From Silicimonas sp. (lineage in GTDB: Bacteria; Pseudomonadota; Alphaproteobacteria; Rhodobacterales; Rhodobacteraceae): a stretch of DNA of 64,000 nucleotides. Below the pieces are notes generated by a model. It was given only the letters and a program-made list of their open reading frames with translations. It searched no databases and was not told the origin of the DNA. The stretch covers positions 26,516 through 90,515 of the forward strand of contig JAJDVJ010000193.1 of the NCBI GenBank assembly GCA_022826205.1, read 5' to 3'. Position 1 is the first letter of the stretch. Every line of letters starts with the position of its first letter. Made by a program: the position numbers and the translations under genes. This document shows positions 8,624-17,384 of the stretch, piece by piece.

Positions 8624-9064
8624 TCACGGATTGCGTTTCGGCGTTTGATCTGCATCCGCGCCAATTGCTGCCAGCGCGGCTCGCGCAGCCGTCAAGTCCT
8701 GCTCGGGCGAACCGGACCCGACGCCGATCCCGCCAAGCAGCATCCCGTCAATCCGGATTGGCAATCCACCGGCGAGACCTGTGACCTCGCCACCGGTGGC
8801 CGCCGCGATATGCGGCCGTGCCGCTTCGGGGACAGCGGTGCTGGGGGCGCCGGTGGAGGACGCCGTTCGCGCCTTCGCTCGCGCCGACCTGCGGCTGAGG
8901 AACTTCGAGCCGGTCATCCGAATCTCACCAAGCAGTTCACCGCTGGCATCCACGATCACGATGCATTGCGGCTGACCGCTGGCCTCGGCCGCTTCCACCG
9001 CGGCATCCAGCATTTTCAAGGTGGCTCGATGGGTCAGAATGCGTGTGCGCGCAGTGAATTCCAT
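8624..9064 (-). CDS. GlcG/HbpS-family heme-binding-like protein
   Basis: 146-residue protein with the DUF336/GlcG pattern: an N-terminal helix with LDAAVEAAEA, CIVIVDASGELLGEIRM, then FLSRRSARAKARTA, AATGGEVTGLAGGLPI and GGIGVGS. Family members sit beside many catabolic genes. Some bind heme and others have been linked to degradation steps, but the role is usually unclear. ATG 9064 is preceded by GGGAG; the longer frame from 9130 would run through the promoter. It is transcribed divergently from the gluconolactonase gene across a GntR-type operator, so it belongs to the hexonate regulon. Confidence 0.82.
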   Translation of the reverse strand: MEFTARTRILTHRATLKMLDAAVEAAEASGQPQCIVIVDASGELLGEIRMTGSKFLSRRSARAKARTASSTGAPSTAVPEAARPHIAAATGGEVTGLAGGLPIRIDGMLLGGIGVGSGSPEQDLTAARAALAAIGADADQTPKRNP

Positions 9065-9109
9065 TAAGCGGACTCCCTTGTTAGGTTGCAGTTCCTTGAT
9101 GCTTTCCAA

Positions 9110-9123
9110 TGGTATCGATAACA
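9110..9123. promoter_or_regulatory. Second GntR-type operator (13/14 match)
   Basis: TGGTATCGATAACA differs at one base from the perfect palindrome at 6599-6612. It lies between the divergent starts of the GlcG-like gene (9064, minus) and the gluconolactonase gene (9153, plus). The same LacI-family regulator probably binds here. Confidence 0.75.
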
Positions 9124-9152
9124 ACCGCACCTGAACAGTCTGGAGTCGCCAA

Positions 9153-10052
9153 ATGTCATTCTTTGAATCCCGTAATCCCGTTTTCGACAGCTATGTTCTG
9201 GGTAACGCTCCGGTCAAGCAGCTTGCCACCGGGTTCGATTGGGTCGAAGGGCCGGTCTGGTTCGGCGACGCGGGCTGCCTGCTGTTTTCCGACATCCCGA
9301 ACAATCGCATCATGCGCTGGATTCCGGGATGCGGTGTCAGCACCTTTAGGCAGCCGTCAAACTACAGCAATGGCCATACTCGCGACCGCGAGGGCCGGCT
9401 GGTGTCTTGCGAACATGGTGCCCGAAGTGTGACAAGGACCGAACACGACGGACAGATCACGGTGCTTGCGGACAGCTTCGAGGGAAAGCGTCTCAATTCA
9501 CCCAACGATGTGGTCGTGAAGTCCGACGGTACGATCTGGTTCACGGATCCGCACTACGGGATCATGACCAACTACGAAGGCTATTCTGCGGAGCAGGAGC
9601 TTCCATGTAACCTTTACCGCGTCGATCCGGCCACGGGGCACATTGACGCGATGGTGACCGATGCAAATTGCCCCAACGGGCTGGCGTTTTCGCCTGACGA
9701 GTCACGGCTCTACATGGCCGATACCGGCCGGATGTTCAGCGATGATCCGCAGCACATCCGGGCCTTCGACGTTGGCTCTGACGACAGGCTGACTGGTGGC
9801 GATGTATTTCACGTGATCGATCCGGGCTGTTCGGACGGACTGCGTGTCGACGTAGACGGAAATCTCTGGTCCTCTGCCGCCGATGGCGTCCACTGCATTT
9901 CACCGAACGGCGATCTTCTGGGCAAGATCCTGGTGCCCGAACTGGTCTCGAATGTTTGTTTCGGCGGACGTGCAAAACACGAACTCTACGTAACTGCGAC
10001 CACTTCGATCTACCGTGTCACCCTGAACCGGCGAGGGGTCCAGCACCCATGA
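9153..10052 (+). CDS. SMP-30/gluconolactonase family lactonase
   Basis: 299-residue six-bladed beta-propeller hydrolase. It has the metal-site glutamate in FDWVEGPVW (about residue 32), NSPNDVVV with its conserved Asn/Asp, and SPDESRLYMADTG further on, all typical of SMP-30 gluconolactonases. It has no signal peptide and is probably cytoplasmic. The enzyme would open a gluconolactone or idonolactone to the free acid, feeding the adjacent dehydrogenases and gluconokinase. ATG 9153 is preceded by GGAG. Its promoter carries the operator at 9110-9123. Confidence 0.9.
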   Translation: MSFFESRNPVFDSYVLGNAPVKQLATGFDWVEGPVWFGDAGCLLFSDIPNNRIMRWIPGCGVSTFRQPSNYSNGHTRDREGRLVSCEHGARSVTRTEHDGQITVLADSFEGKRLNSPNDVVVKSDGTIWFTDPHYGIMTNYEGYSAEQELPCNLYRVDPATGHIDAMVTDANCPNGLAFSPDESRLYMADTGRMFSDDPQHIRAFDVGSDDRLTGGDVFHVIDPGCSDGLRVDVDGNLWSSAADGVHCISPNGDLLGKILVPELVSNVCFGGRAKHELYVTATTSIYRVTLNRRGVQHP

Positions 10053-10304
10053 TGTCTGGGCCTGTTAGATGGATGCAATCGGTCAACAGCCTGCCGGGTG
10101 GTGACCCGAACGGATCCCGCGTGTTGCTCCAGGCAGGTGCCTGCGTGCCGCCGGACATTTTACAGTCTCGCGCCGGCGTCCTGTGAGATCCGACATTGCA
10201 ATTCCTACGCCCACGTACAGATCTGGCCAATCGATGATCCATCAGCTGCGCAGGCCACAAAGGTTCACTGGACTGCGGGCTGCTGGGCAGCCATTGGAAT
10301 CGGA

Positions 10305-10664
10305 TCAGTAATGGTGTGTTTCGACGATATCCTGCAATTCCGAGCTGAATTCGAGAATGCGTTCCAACTTTGCTCTGCAGTCCTCGTCTCCCACCGGGGC
10401 GCCTCCGAAGAGCAACGAATCCAAGCGGTCGTGAAGCGACATGAAGCCGCAGATCCTGGCCTGAGCCGTGGCCTCGTGAAAATCGGGCGTGCTCAGGCGA
10501 AGTGCGTCGCGGCATTTGCGGTCTTCCTGCAACAGGATTGTTCTTGCTCGCCAAAAGGCTTCCAATACCGGCGCACAGTGCCGATCGGCGATGGCAGGCT
10601 CTGGCACGAATACAAGTGCAATTGCAGCCACCAACGCGTGCATGCTCGAACCGCTTCTGTTCAA
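10305..10664 (-). CDS. Small exported protein with four cysteines, unknown function
   Basis: 119 residues from a TTG start at 10664, which has a very good AAGGAGGG site 5 nt upstream. The usual ATG candidate at 10643 lacks one. The N-terminus is a Sec-type signal (MHALVAAIALVFV core, likely cleavage near PAIA). The mature part is mostly helical and has four cysteines (HCAP, KCRD, RICG, DCRA) that could form two disulfides in the periplasm. It is the last gene of the minus-strand run containing the molybdenum hydroxylase and cytochrome b561, so a role in that system is possible. I do not recognise the family. Confidence 0.6.
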   Translation of the reverse strand: MNRSGSSMHALVAAIALVFVPEPAIADRHCAPVLEAFWRARTILLQEDRKCRDALRLSTPDFHEATAQARICGFMSLHDRLDSLLFGGAPVGDEDCRAKLERILEFSSELQDIVETHHY

Positions 10665-10843
10665 TGTTCCCTCCTTGGCATCGCACACACGATCCCGCAA
10701 TGCGGCGCAAGCCAGCTGCCGCCGCGAGGGCAGCGACCCCGGAGGGCGACGAACGCTGGCGCCATTCACGAAGGCAACGGCTGGTGCGTGCCCCCGGAAC
10801 TCTTTCATATGCGTATCCGGCAGACTGGACTGCGCCGTCAGTC

Positions 10844-11239
10844 TCACCGCCCAGGGAGCATAACGTGATCCGCAAAGAACAGATCGGTGAGAAAGGATCT
10901 CATCACGATCAGGCCGTTTGTATTGTCAATCATCTCGGAACTGATCGATGGTTGAGCCAACAGCAGGTCGATCACGGATCGAATGCCCTGAGCGTCGTTC
11001 AGCCACCGCTGACGGAACTCAACGCCTGTGCCATCGTTGTTCAGACTTTCCAGCATGTCGACAAGATCCTGAGTTGCGGTGCGGAACCGCGTTAGGAACT
11101 GGCGAATCTGGCTGGGACCGGAACTCTTGCTTTCTTCTGATTTCCGGCCTTGCGCCGCATAGGCGAGCATGAATTCGTACGCCTCCTCGATGATGTCGAA
11201 AGCATCGCGCATTCGTGTGGCGGCGGCATCATCAAGCAT
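10844..11239 (-). CDS. Hypothetical helical protein downstream of cytochrome b561
   Basis: 131 residues, acidic and predicted almost entirely helical, with no signal peptide, membrane segment or recognised motif. The frame ends 5 bp after the cytochrome b561 gene stops (11245), consistent with an operon. It could be an assembly or maturation factor for the adjacent oxidase, but that is inference from position only. Confidence 0.6.
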   Translation of the reverse strand: MLDDAAATRMRDAFDIIEEAYEFMLAYAAQGRKSEESKSSGPSQIRQFLTRFRTATQDLVDMLESLNNDGTGVEFRQRWLNDAQGIRSVIDLLLAQPSISSEMIDNTNGLIVMRSFLTDLFFADHVMLPGR

Positions 11240-11244
11240 GACTG

Positions 11245-11841
11245 CTAGTCCTTTCGTGCGAGTTCAGGGCCGTGTCCCAGAAACATCGAAGTGAGGTAGG
11301 CGCGGTGACTGGGAATAAGTGCGAAATAGATGTGAAGGATGACGAGGAAAAGCAGCAACATCGCGCCCAACCCGTGGATGACGTAAATCACGCCCCAGAC
11401 AGGTTCCGGCAGAAGCGAGGGATTGCGCTTCCAAAACGTGGTGTCGATCTTTGCCAGCATAATCACACCGGTCACCACCGTCGCAAGCACCGTGATTGCA
11501 GCGGTCCAGTGATAGGATTTCTGGAATGCGTCGTATTTCGCCGGCTCCAGGTCTTCCGTGTTCCGGTTCAAGGCGACCCGTACGGTTTCTCTCACATCAT
11601 CGGTCCCGGGCAGCATCTTGCCGATGCCATGAACGGCAAACACCCTGTAGAGATGAAACAATATGGCAGCGACAAGAACCACCCCGGTCCACCAGTGTAT
11701 CGGGAGCCAATCGAACTTGATGCCGATGATGGGCAGGAACGCCGTTGCGCCCAGCAGGAAGACGCACGCCGCCATGACCCAGTGAAACAACCGGTCGCTG
11801 AACTGGTGCCTCACTCCCAACGCTTCTCCAAATTGGGCCAT
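11245..11841 (-). CDS. Cytochrome b561-family di-heme membrane protein
   Basis: 198 residues with four hydrophobic helices (about 20-40, 50-72, 112-132, 150-175). Candidate heme ligands are His20, His49, His63, His111, His156 and His170. The layout RLFHWVMA, IHWWTGVV, HLYRVFAVHG, SYHWTAA, IHGLGA, LHIYFALIPSH matches the cytochrome b561/formate dehydrogenase gamma group (PF01292), including the loop HRAYLTSMF near the C-terminus. Such proteins pass electrons from a periplasmic dehydrogenase to quinone. It lies after the molybdenum hydroxylase genes and a small membrane protein and is the natural electron acceptor of that enzyme. Confidence 0.88.
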   Translation of the reverse strand: MAQFGEALGVRHQFSDRLFHWVMAACVFLLGATAFLPIIGIKFDWLPIHWWTGVVLVAAILFHLYRVFAVHGIGKMLPGTDDVRETVRVALNRNTEDLEPAKYDAFQKSYHWTAAITVLATVVTGVIMLAKIDTTFWKRNPSLLPEPVWGVIYVIHGLGAMLLLFLVILHIYFALIPSHRAYLTSMFLGHGPELARKD

Positions 11842-11913
11842 TCAATCTCCGCAAAGCCGATAGGTCGGTGCGAACCTCCGAATTGCAGTGCTCACAATCC
11901 GCAGCAACCGGGG

Positions 11914-12060
11914 TCAGTTTCTCCTACGAATCGCACAAATGAGCAAATGTGCCAAGATGGCGAGTGCCGCGGCGGCAACCGGGAGCCAAAGAAACTCCCA
12001 GTTGACGCCGACCAGCATTTCCTGGCCGAACATGTCCTTCGTGAAACGAAACAGGTTCAC
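11914..12060 (-). CDS. 48-residue single-span membrane protein
   Basis: GTG at 12060 lies 4 nt after the stop of the FAD-subunit gene, and TGA is at 11914-11916. The product has an N-terminal amphipathic part (VNLFRFTKDMFGQEM), one strongly hydrophobic helix (about residues 22-43, LPVAAAALAILAHLLICA) and a basic end RRRN, giving an N-out/C-in prediction. An internal ATG at 12030 is an alternative start. It sits between the oxidase subunits and cytochrome b561 and could anchor the soluble complex to the cytochrome. Function is inferred from topology and place only. Confidence 0.55.
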   Translation of the reverse strand: MNLFRFTKDMFGQEMLVGVNWEFLWLPVAAAALAILAHLLICAIRRRN

Positions 12061-12064
12061 TGGA

Positions 12065-13054
12065 TCACGTCAGCGAACGAACCGCCCTGGCTGCAAGGCT
12101 CTCCATCAGTGGAATCTTGAAGTGGTTGAAATTCAGCGGTTGGGCACCACGTGAAGCGACCCTGCGTACGAGGGTTTCCACCTCCGGGCCCGGAACCTCG
12201 CCCCTGATCACGTCCTCGACCTCGGTCAGCCTGCGCGGCGTGCACTGTACGCCTCCGCAGACCATTGCTGCATCTTCGATGGCACTGCCTGCCATCTTCG
12301 CCACCATGGTGATGCTTACAAGAGCGAAATCCCACGTGTTCCTGTCCGCCGCCTTCTCGAAGTAGTGTCGGGCGTTGGCCCAGGTCCCTGGAAGGCGAAT
12401 GCCGAGTAGGATGTCGCCGTGCTCGAGGACGGTCATGCGGGTGATGTCGATTTCCGGTCCGATGAAGTACTCGCTGGCCGGGACTTCGATGTCCTCGCCT
12501 TTCCTGCGAATGACCATGCTCGCGCCGAGTGCGACCATCGCCGGGGCAGTGTCCGAGGGGGTGACTGCAACGCACCGGCTCACCTCGAACAGCGCATGAT
12601 CACGGTTCATGGCGGTAGGAGTGTTGGCATAGCAGGTGTTGCCCTCAGCCCGGTAGCACGGGAACCCGCTTCGGTAGTAGACGCAACGGGTGTCCTGCGA
12701 GATGTTGCCACCGATCGTGCCGGCATTCCGGATCTGCGGCGAGGCAACCTTTGACGCGGACAAAGCCAGGATAGGATACTTTTCCCGGACCAGCGGATTC
12801 TCGATGACATCGGTCAGCGTGGTCGTTGCTCCTATATAGAGGCCACCGTCGTCGGTTGCCGCGATGCCGCTGAGCTCCTCGATTCCCCCGATGTCGACGA
12901 CGACGGAAGGCTGCTTCACCCGGTCCTTGAACCAGCCAAGGCTGTCCTTGGCACCGGCTATGACCCAGGCATCATCAAACTCCCCGAGCAGGTCCGCCGC
13001 CCCCTGAACCGTATCAGGTTGGTAGAGTTCGAAATTGTGCATTACATCTGACAT
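12065..13054 (-). CDS. Molybdenum hydroxylase FAD-binding subunit (CoxM/PaoB-like)
   Basis: 329 residues of the CO dehydrogenase flavoprotein family. FAD-binding blocks are AGAKDSLG near 35-42 and NAGTIGGNISQDTR near 110-123. This is followed by cysteines in the pattern TRC-x8-C-x7-C with a further Cys in EVSRC. That segment resembles the PaoB/4-hydroxybenzoyl-CoA reductase beta segment that holds an extra [4Fe-4S] cluster. It accepts electrons from the 2Fe-2S subunit. It is the third gene of the oxidase operon, 18 bp after the large subunit. The extra cluster is inferred. Confidence 0.88.
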   Translation of the reverse strand: MSDVMHNFELYQPDTVQGAADLLGEFDDAWVIAGAKDSLGWFKDRVKQPSVVVDIGGIEELSGIAATDDGGLYIGATTTLTDVIENPLVREKYPILALSASKVASPQIRNAGTIGGNISQDTRCVYYRSGFPCYRAEGNTCYANTPTAMNRDHALFEVSRCVAVTPSDTAPAMVALGASMVIRRKGEDIEVPASEYFIGPEIDITRMTVLEHGDILLGIRLPGTWANARHYFEKAADRNTWDFALVSITMVAKMAGSAIEDAAMVCGGVQCTPRRLTEVEDVIRGEVPGPEVETLVRRVASRGAQPLNFNHFKIPLMESLAARAVRSLT

Positions 13055-13072
13055 TGTTCTTCCTCCCGCCTC

Positions 13073-15487
13073 TTACACCGTGTTGGTCGCAAGCGGCTTG
13101 TGCGATTGAGGTTGGCCTGCCGCGGCATTCACGATCATGTCGGAGACAACCGGAATCCGGTTGAACAGATGACCGCCAAGCGCGTCCGAAATCGCGCAAA
13201 GCAATGCGGCCGAGGCCGAACCCTGCAACGGTTCTCCGACACCCCTGATGCCCATCGGATTCTGTGGATCCGGCAGATTCACCGCACCCCACTGCGTGGT
13301 CAAGGGCACATCGAGGTAGGACAGCGGCTTGCCGTGATAGAACGAAACGGCGTTGGGAATGCCGTACGCGGGATCGTAGACATGGCGCTCAGTCAACGCG
13401 AGCCCGAACCCCATGACGGCCCCGCCACGGGACTGTGCTGCAAGGCCGGTCGGGTGGTTGACGATCCCGCAGTCCGAGACAGTGAGAAAGTCGAGGATTT
13501 CGATCCCGCCCGTTTCCAGATCGACGTCAACTTCGACGAACGACGCCGTCAGGGCCGGTGCCGTGCCGTCCTTGGGAATCGTGTCCTTCGCCACTCCGAC
13601 AAGACCGGTTCCGGCGATCGCCATCGCCGAGGCACGGGTCATTTCGTGTATGTCCTCGGGAAGAACATGCCCGGCATAGCTGTCACCCATGTCGATGGCC
13701 ATCTGCGCTGCCTCCGCAAACGTCATCACCACGCCCATATCCGACTTCCTGACGATCTTCTCGTCACTAAGTTCATAGTCATCAGGGCTGCCGCCGTGAG
13801 CGGAAACGGCGATATCGAGAAGCTTCGCCTTTGCGTCCATTGCAGCGACGTAGTTGGTTCTGGACATGGTAAAGCTCGTGTTTGAACCGAACTGACCCAG
13901 GTTGAACGGAATGTGCTTGGCCGTTCCGCCGCGTTCTATGACGACGCGGTCCCAGTCGTAGCCCAGGACCTCGGCCGCCACACGGGACGTCGAGCCGTAA
14001 GAGTAGGTGCCGAGGTTTCCGACACCGGTGTGAACGTGCAGTATTCCGTCCGGCGTGATCCTAACAAGGCCGTCGAACCCGCTGGAGCCAGCCGAGTGGT
14101 AGGCAGATGCAACTCCGTAGCCTCGCGCCTTGGGACCCGTCCGCATCCCCGAGTTGGCAGAACGCTCGGCCCATCCGAATGTCTCGGCGCCCTGCGTGAG
14201 GGCCTCCTTCAGGAAGGCCGAGGTCAGCGGCCCCTGCTTGGCACCGATTTTTGCGCCGACTCCGCCGTTTCCGGGAGCATTCACCTCTCGGATTGCCACG
14301 CGATCGAGTCCCAGCTCCTTTGCGGCCTTGTCGATCAGCGGTTCGAACATGTTGGCCGTCTGGTTCTCACCTGGTCCGCGCTGCGGCCCCTTCGGAACCG
14401 TGTTGGTCAGCACGGGTACCGCACGGAACCGCATGTTGGGTGGCTGGAAGACGATGCTGAACGCATTTCCGACGTTGTTGAAGTCCGGAAAGCCGGTCGT
14501 CGGGCCAAGGTCCTGGACCACGAAGATGTCGGCAGCGGTGATTCGGCCGTCAGACGCGAATCCGAGCTTGGTCCAGCCCTGGAACCCGGAACGCGCCATC
14601 CCGTTGGCGTATTCCTCAGCGCGCGACACGCGCATGTGACAGGGCCTTCCGCCAAGCTTCTTCGACATCAGTGCGGGCAGCGCCATCAGCGGATACGACG
14701 CCCCCTTGCCGCCGAACCCGCCACCGCAGAACTCGGCGACGAACACCAGGTCCTTGAGTTCGATGCCAATCAGGCGGGCGAGCCCCGGTTGGGCGAAAGA
14801 CGTTGACTGGGTGGATCCCCAGACATGGCACTTGCCGTTTTCCCAGAAAGCAGCGGCGGAGCGAGGCTCCATGGCATGGTGGGAATTTGTGGCATGGACG
14901 AAGGAGTCCTCGACGACCACGGCAGCTTCGGCGAAACCTGCTTCGACGTCGCCGAAGCTCCATTCGATGGGTGTCTCACCCCTGGGCAATTCGTCCTCGG
15001 CTGCGGCAGCAAAGACCTTGCCGGTCCACTTCAGTTCCCCGAAGTCAACGCCGCGACCCGAGATGTTTCCACCCTCCAGTGCGTTAATTCCGCCCGGCCT
15101 CAGGCTGTCGAGCGGGTCGACGACGAATGGCAGCATTTCCAGGTCGACCTTGAGGGCCGCAACAGCATCGGCGGCCGCTTGCTCGGTTTCCGCCGCGACG
15201 GCGACTATCGGCTGACCGTGGTATTTCGGCTCCGACGTCAGGATCGGGAACCCGGTGACGTCTGGCTGCTTGACTTCTTCGGGCAGCAATACCGCGACGA
15301 AGCCTGGGATCTTCATGGCCTCGTCCGCGTCGATTGCCTTCACCCTCGCGTGGGGCATGGGGGATCCGAAGAACTTGACGTGGACCATGCCGTCGGCTCG
15401 GAAATCCTCCGCGTACTTTGCCGATCCGGTGACTTTGGCCTCGACATCCGGAGGCGTGAAGTCATTTCCAATCAGTCTGTAAGCCAT
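13073..15487 (-). CDS. Molybdenum hydroxylase molybdopterin-binding large subunit (XDH/aldehyde oxidoreductase family)
   Basis: 804 residues, full length for the family. The N-terminal a/b hammerhead domain (DVEAKVTGSAKYAEDF) is followed by GGGFGGKG (about residue 256) for the molybdopterin, the loop GPQRGPGENQ, and near the C-terminus GIRGVGEPL, containing the expected base-catalyst glutamate. The CoxL-specific AYRCSFR loop is absent, so CO is not the substrate. It has no own signal and would be exported with the Tat-tagged 2Fe-2S subunit. Aldehydes, purines or N-heterocycles are possible substrates. Confidence 0.92.
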   Translation of the reverse strand: MAYRLIGNDFTPPDVEAKVTGSAKYAEDFRADGMVHVKFFGSPMPHARVKAIDADEAMKIPGFVAVLLPEEVKQPDVTGFPILTSEPKYHGQPIVAVAAETEQAAADAVAALKVDLEMLPFVVDPLDSLRPGGINALEGGNISGRGVDFGELKWTGKVFAAAAEDELPRGETPIEWSFGDVEAGFAEAAVVVEDSFVHATNSHHAMEPRSAAAFWENGKCHVWGSTQSTSFAQPGLARLIGIELKDLVFVAEFCGGGFGGKGASYPLMALPALMSKKLGGRPCHMRVSRAEEYANGMARSGFQGWTKLGFASDGRITAADIFVVQDLGPTTGFPDFNNVGNAFSIVFQPPNMRFRAVPVLTNTVPKGPQRGPGENQTANMFEPLIDKAAKELGLDRVAIREVNAPGNGGVGAKIGAKQGPLTSAFLKEALTQGAETFGWAERSANSGMRTGPKARGYGVASAYHSAGSSGFDGLVRITPDGILHVHTGVGNLGTYSYGSTSRVAAEVLGYDWDRVVIERGGTAKHIPFNLGQFGSNTSFTMSRTNYVAAMDAKAKLLDIAVSAHGGSPDDYELSDEKIVRKSDMGVVMTFAEAAQMAIDMGDSYAGHVLPEDIHEMTRASAMAIAGTGLVGVAKDTIPKDGTAPALTASFVEVDVDLETGGIEILDFLTVSDCGIVNHPTGLAAQSRGGAVMGFGLALTERHVYDPAYGIPNAVSFYHGKPLSYLDVPLTTQWGAVNLPDPQNPMGIRGVGEPLQGSASAALLCAISDALGGHLFNRIPVVSDMIVNAAAGQPQSHKPLATNTV

Positions 15488-15490
15488 GAT

Positions 15491-16171
15491 CTATATCTCC
15501 CTCGCTGCCTTCATGACACCGCGCAAGTAGTGTTCGTATGCGCCGCATCGGCATAGGTTTCCGGACATCGCCACCCGGGCTTCCTCTTCCGTCGGATTCG
15601 GGTTGGAGTTGAGCAGCGCGACCCCGGCCACTACCTGGCCCGGCGTGCAGAATCCGCACTGGGGCGCGAGTTCATCAATGAATGCTTGCTGCACAGGGTG
15701 CAGTGTGCCGTCCGCAGCCGCAATTCCCTCGACAGTGATGATATCCTTGCCACGCATCCGGTGCGTGAGAGTCGAGCACGAGTAGATCGTCTGTCCATCT
15801 GCCATGACAGTGCAGGCACCGCACTCCGCCTGGTTGCAGCCAATCTTGGTGCCGGTGAGTCCCAACCGATAGCGGACCGTGTAGCCGAGCGTCTCGTTCG
15901 GCGCCACGTCGACATGGTGTGTCCTGCCGTTCACCGTAAGCGACATCATGCGTTCGACCCCGCGTGCGTCGGCACGGGCAGGCGTTGCCGTCGAGAACAG
16001 ATAGGACGATCCACCGATCACGATTCCCGAACATACAACTCCCCGCAGGAAGTTGCGGCGCGACACGTGCAAGGGGCGCCAGGGCTTGATGTCGCCGGCT
16101 CCCGCAATCTCCGCGATTGCAGGTCCCTCCGGATAGTCAACTGTCGGATCGTACGGGCCTGTTAAATCCAT
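15491..16171 (-). CDS. Molybdenum hydroxylase 2Fe-2S subunit with Tat signal (PaoA-like)
   Basis: 226 residues from ATG 16171, which has a GGGAGG ribosome binding site. The longer frame from 16363 lacks support. A twin-arginine motif SRRNFLRG at 37-44 precedes a hydrophobic stretch and an ARA cleavage site near residue 67. The N-region of about 36 residues is unusually long. Two [2Fe-2S] sites follow: C112, C117, C120, C132 (plant-type) and C172, C175, C207, C209. It leads the operon with a 3-bp gap to the large subunit. The Tat signal implies folded export of the whole heterotrimer, as for E. coli PaoABC. Confidence 0.92.
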   Translation of the reverse strand: MDLTGPYDPTVDYPEGPAIAEIAGAGDIKPWRPLHVSRRNFLRGVVCSGIVIGGSSYLFSTATPARADARGVERMMSLTVNGRTHHVDVAPNETLGYTVRYRLGLTGTKIGCNQAECGACTVMADGQTIYSCSTLTHRMRGKDIITVEGIAAADGTLHPVQQAFIDELAPQCGFCTPGQVVAGVALLNSNPNPTEEEARVAMSGNLCRCGAYEHYLRGVMKAAREI

Positions 16172-17384
16172 ATCGAAATTCCTCCCGAAATCGGGTCCGA
16201 TGCCCGACCTCAGTGGACCGGCATGGACCAAAAAAGCCTGACTTATCCTGCAACTCTGCAGCGAAATTGTCAATAAGAAATGCAATTGCACCAAAGGCGC
16301 CGGGTGTGAGGAATTTAGCGATCTGGGCCCTGAGTAAATGAGTGAGTCCTTGTTGAAAAACAACGATCTGTGGGCAGGAATGAACCTGGAAAATGCAGGA
16401 TTTCACACAAGCCTTCAACGGGGTGGGAGGCTGCCGTGCTAGCAGCGCGACCCGGCACGGCCTTTGCGACATGCTGACGATCGCGCTTAATTTCTTGATT
16501 TGCGGTGGCTGTACATGCCAGACATGGAGCCTTTCGGCTGCCCGAACGAGGGGTTCTTTCTGCGCTCCGCAAAGCTGGAGCATGGCATCCAGAGCCACCA
16601 AGATTTCCTGTTGCTGTTCAGGCATCCCGGCCCGGACCGCCCTTGGCGGCAGGCGAGGGTCGAGATCCGTCACTACTGCGGATGCCACACCTGGGCCGGA
16701 AGCTGGACAGGATGCTCCATGAGCCTGTGGCGCCACCGCAGTTTCGGTGGCACCCACTTTGCGGGCACGCAGTTGGCTCCATTGGAAAGGACCGCGGACT
16801 GGTCTGCAGACGTCTTTGCTGCGAATCTTGGCATACTTGTCCGCAACTCGTGCTTCCTCGGATGATCCGGCATGCATGCCAGAGACGACAGACCCGTTTG
16901 AGCATTCGCGCTGCTGGCATTCAGTCGGTTCCAGTTGCGCTTCCTGCCGAGGGATTGCGCATGAATTTGCCAAGTCTTGCAAATTGTTGCTTGGGCATGT
17001 GGATCTTGAAGTGGCCAAGGTTGTTGCGCATCTCGCGAACGGTCCATACCAACTCATGGAAGATTGCGCTGCCGGGACAGCGAATCGATCGAGGAAGGAT
17101 CGGTTCCATGATGGAGGGTGAGCGAGCAGGTAGATTGAAAGATTCTCTCGGGATTGTACCAATGATGTAGAAGTCAGCGCAGGCCTTGATTACTGATCAG
17201 TCCTTTAGCGGGTTGATTTTCAACGCAGACTTTGGCCGCAACAGCTTCCGCTCAGCCTTTGGGTTTCCTTGGTTTCGGAAGCTTGCAAGCGCGGGATGCA
17301 AATGCCGTCGAGATGGATAGGGAAGACTTCAATTGCGGCGGTCTTTGACGTATGGACTGCAGGAGGCTGGCAAGGACGACCATC
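16172..17384. other. Long intergenic region, possible gene debris
   Basis: 1.2 kb without a credible gene. Long open frames on both strands (for example 16137-17162 minus) have no family-like pattern and irregular codon use. Near 16990-17050 the minus strand reads NLGHFKIHMP, faintly like the C-terminal NHFKIPLM of the FAD subunit at 12065. This may be a degraded copy of such a gene, but the match is too short to call. Confidence 0.4.

Noticed and set aside
11272..12120. 282-codon plus-strand frame
   Set aside because: Lies opposite cytochrome b561 and the small membrane protein; His/Arg/Gln-rich shadow.
16137..17162. 341-codon minus-strand open frame
   Set aside because: No family-like pattern, overlaps the start of the Tat-tagged subunit, and mixed codon quality. 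Treated as chance open frame.
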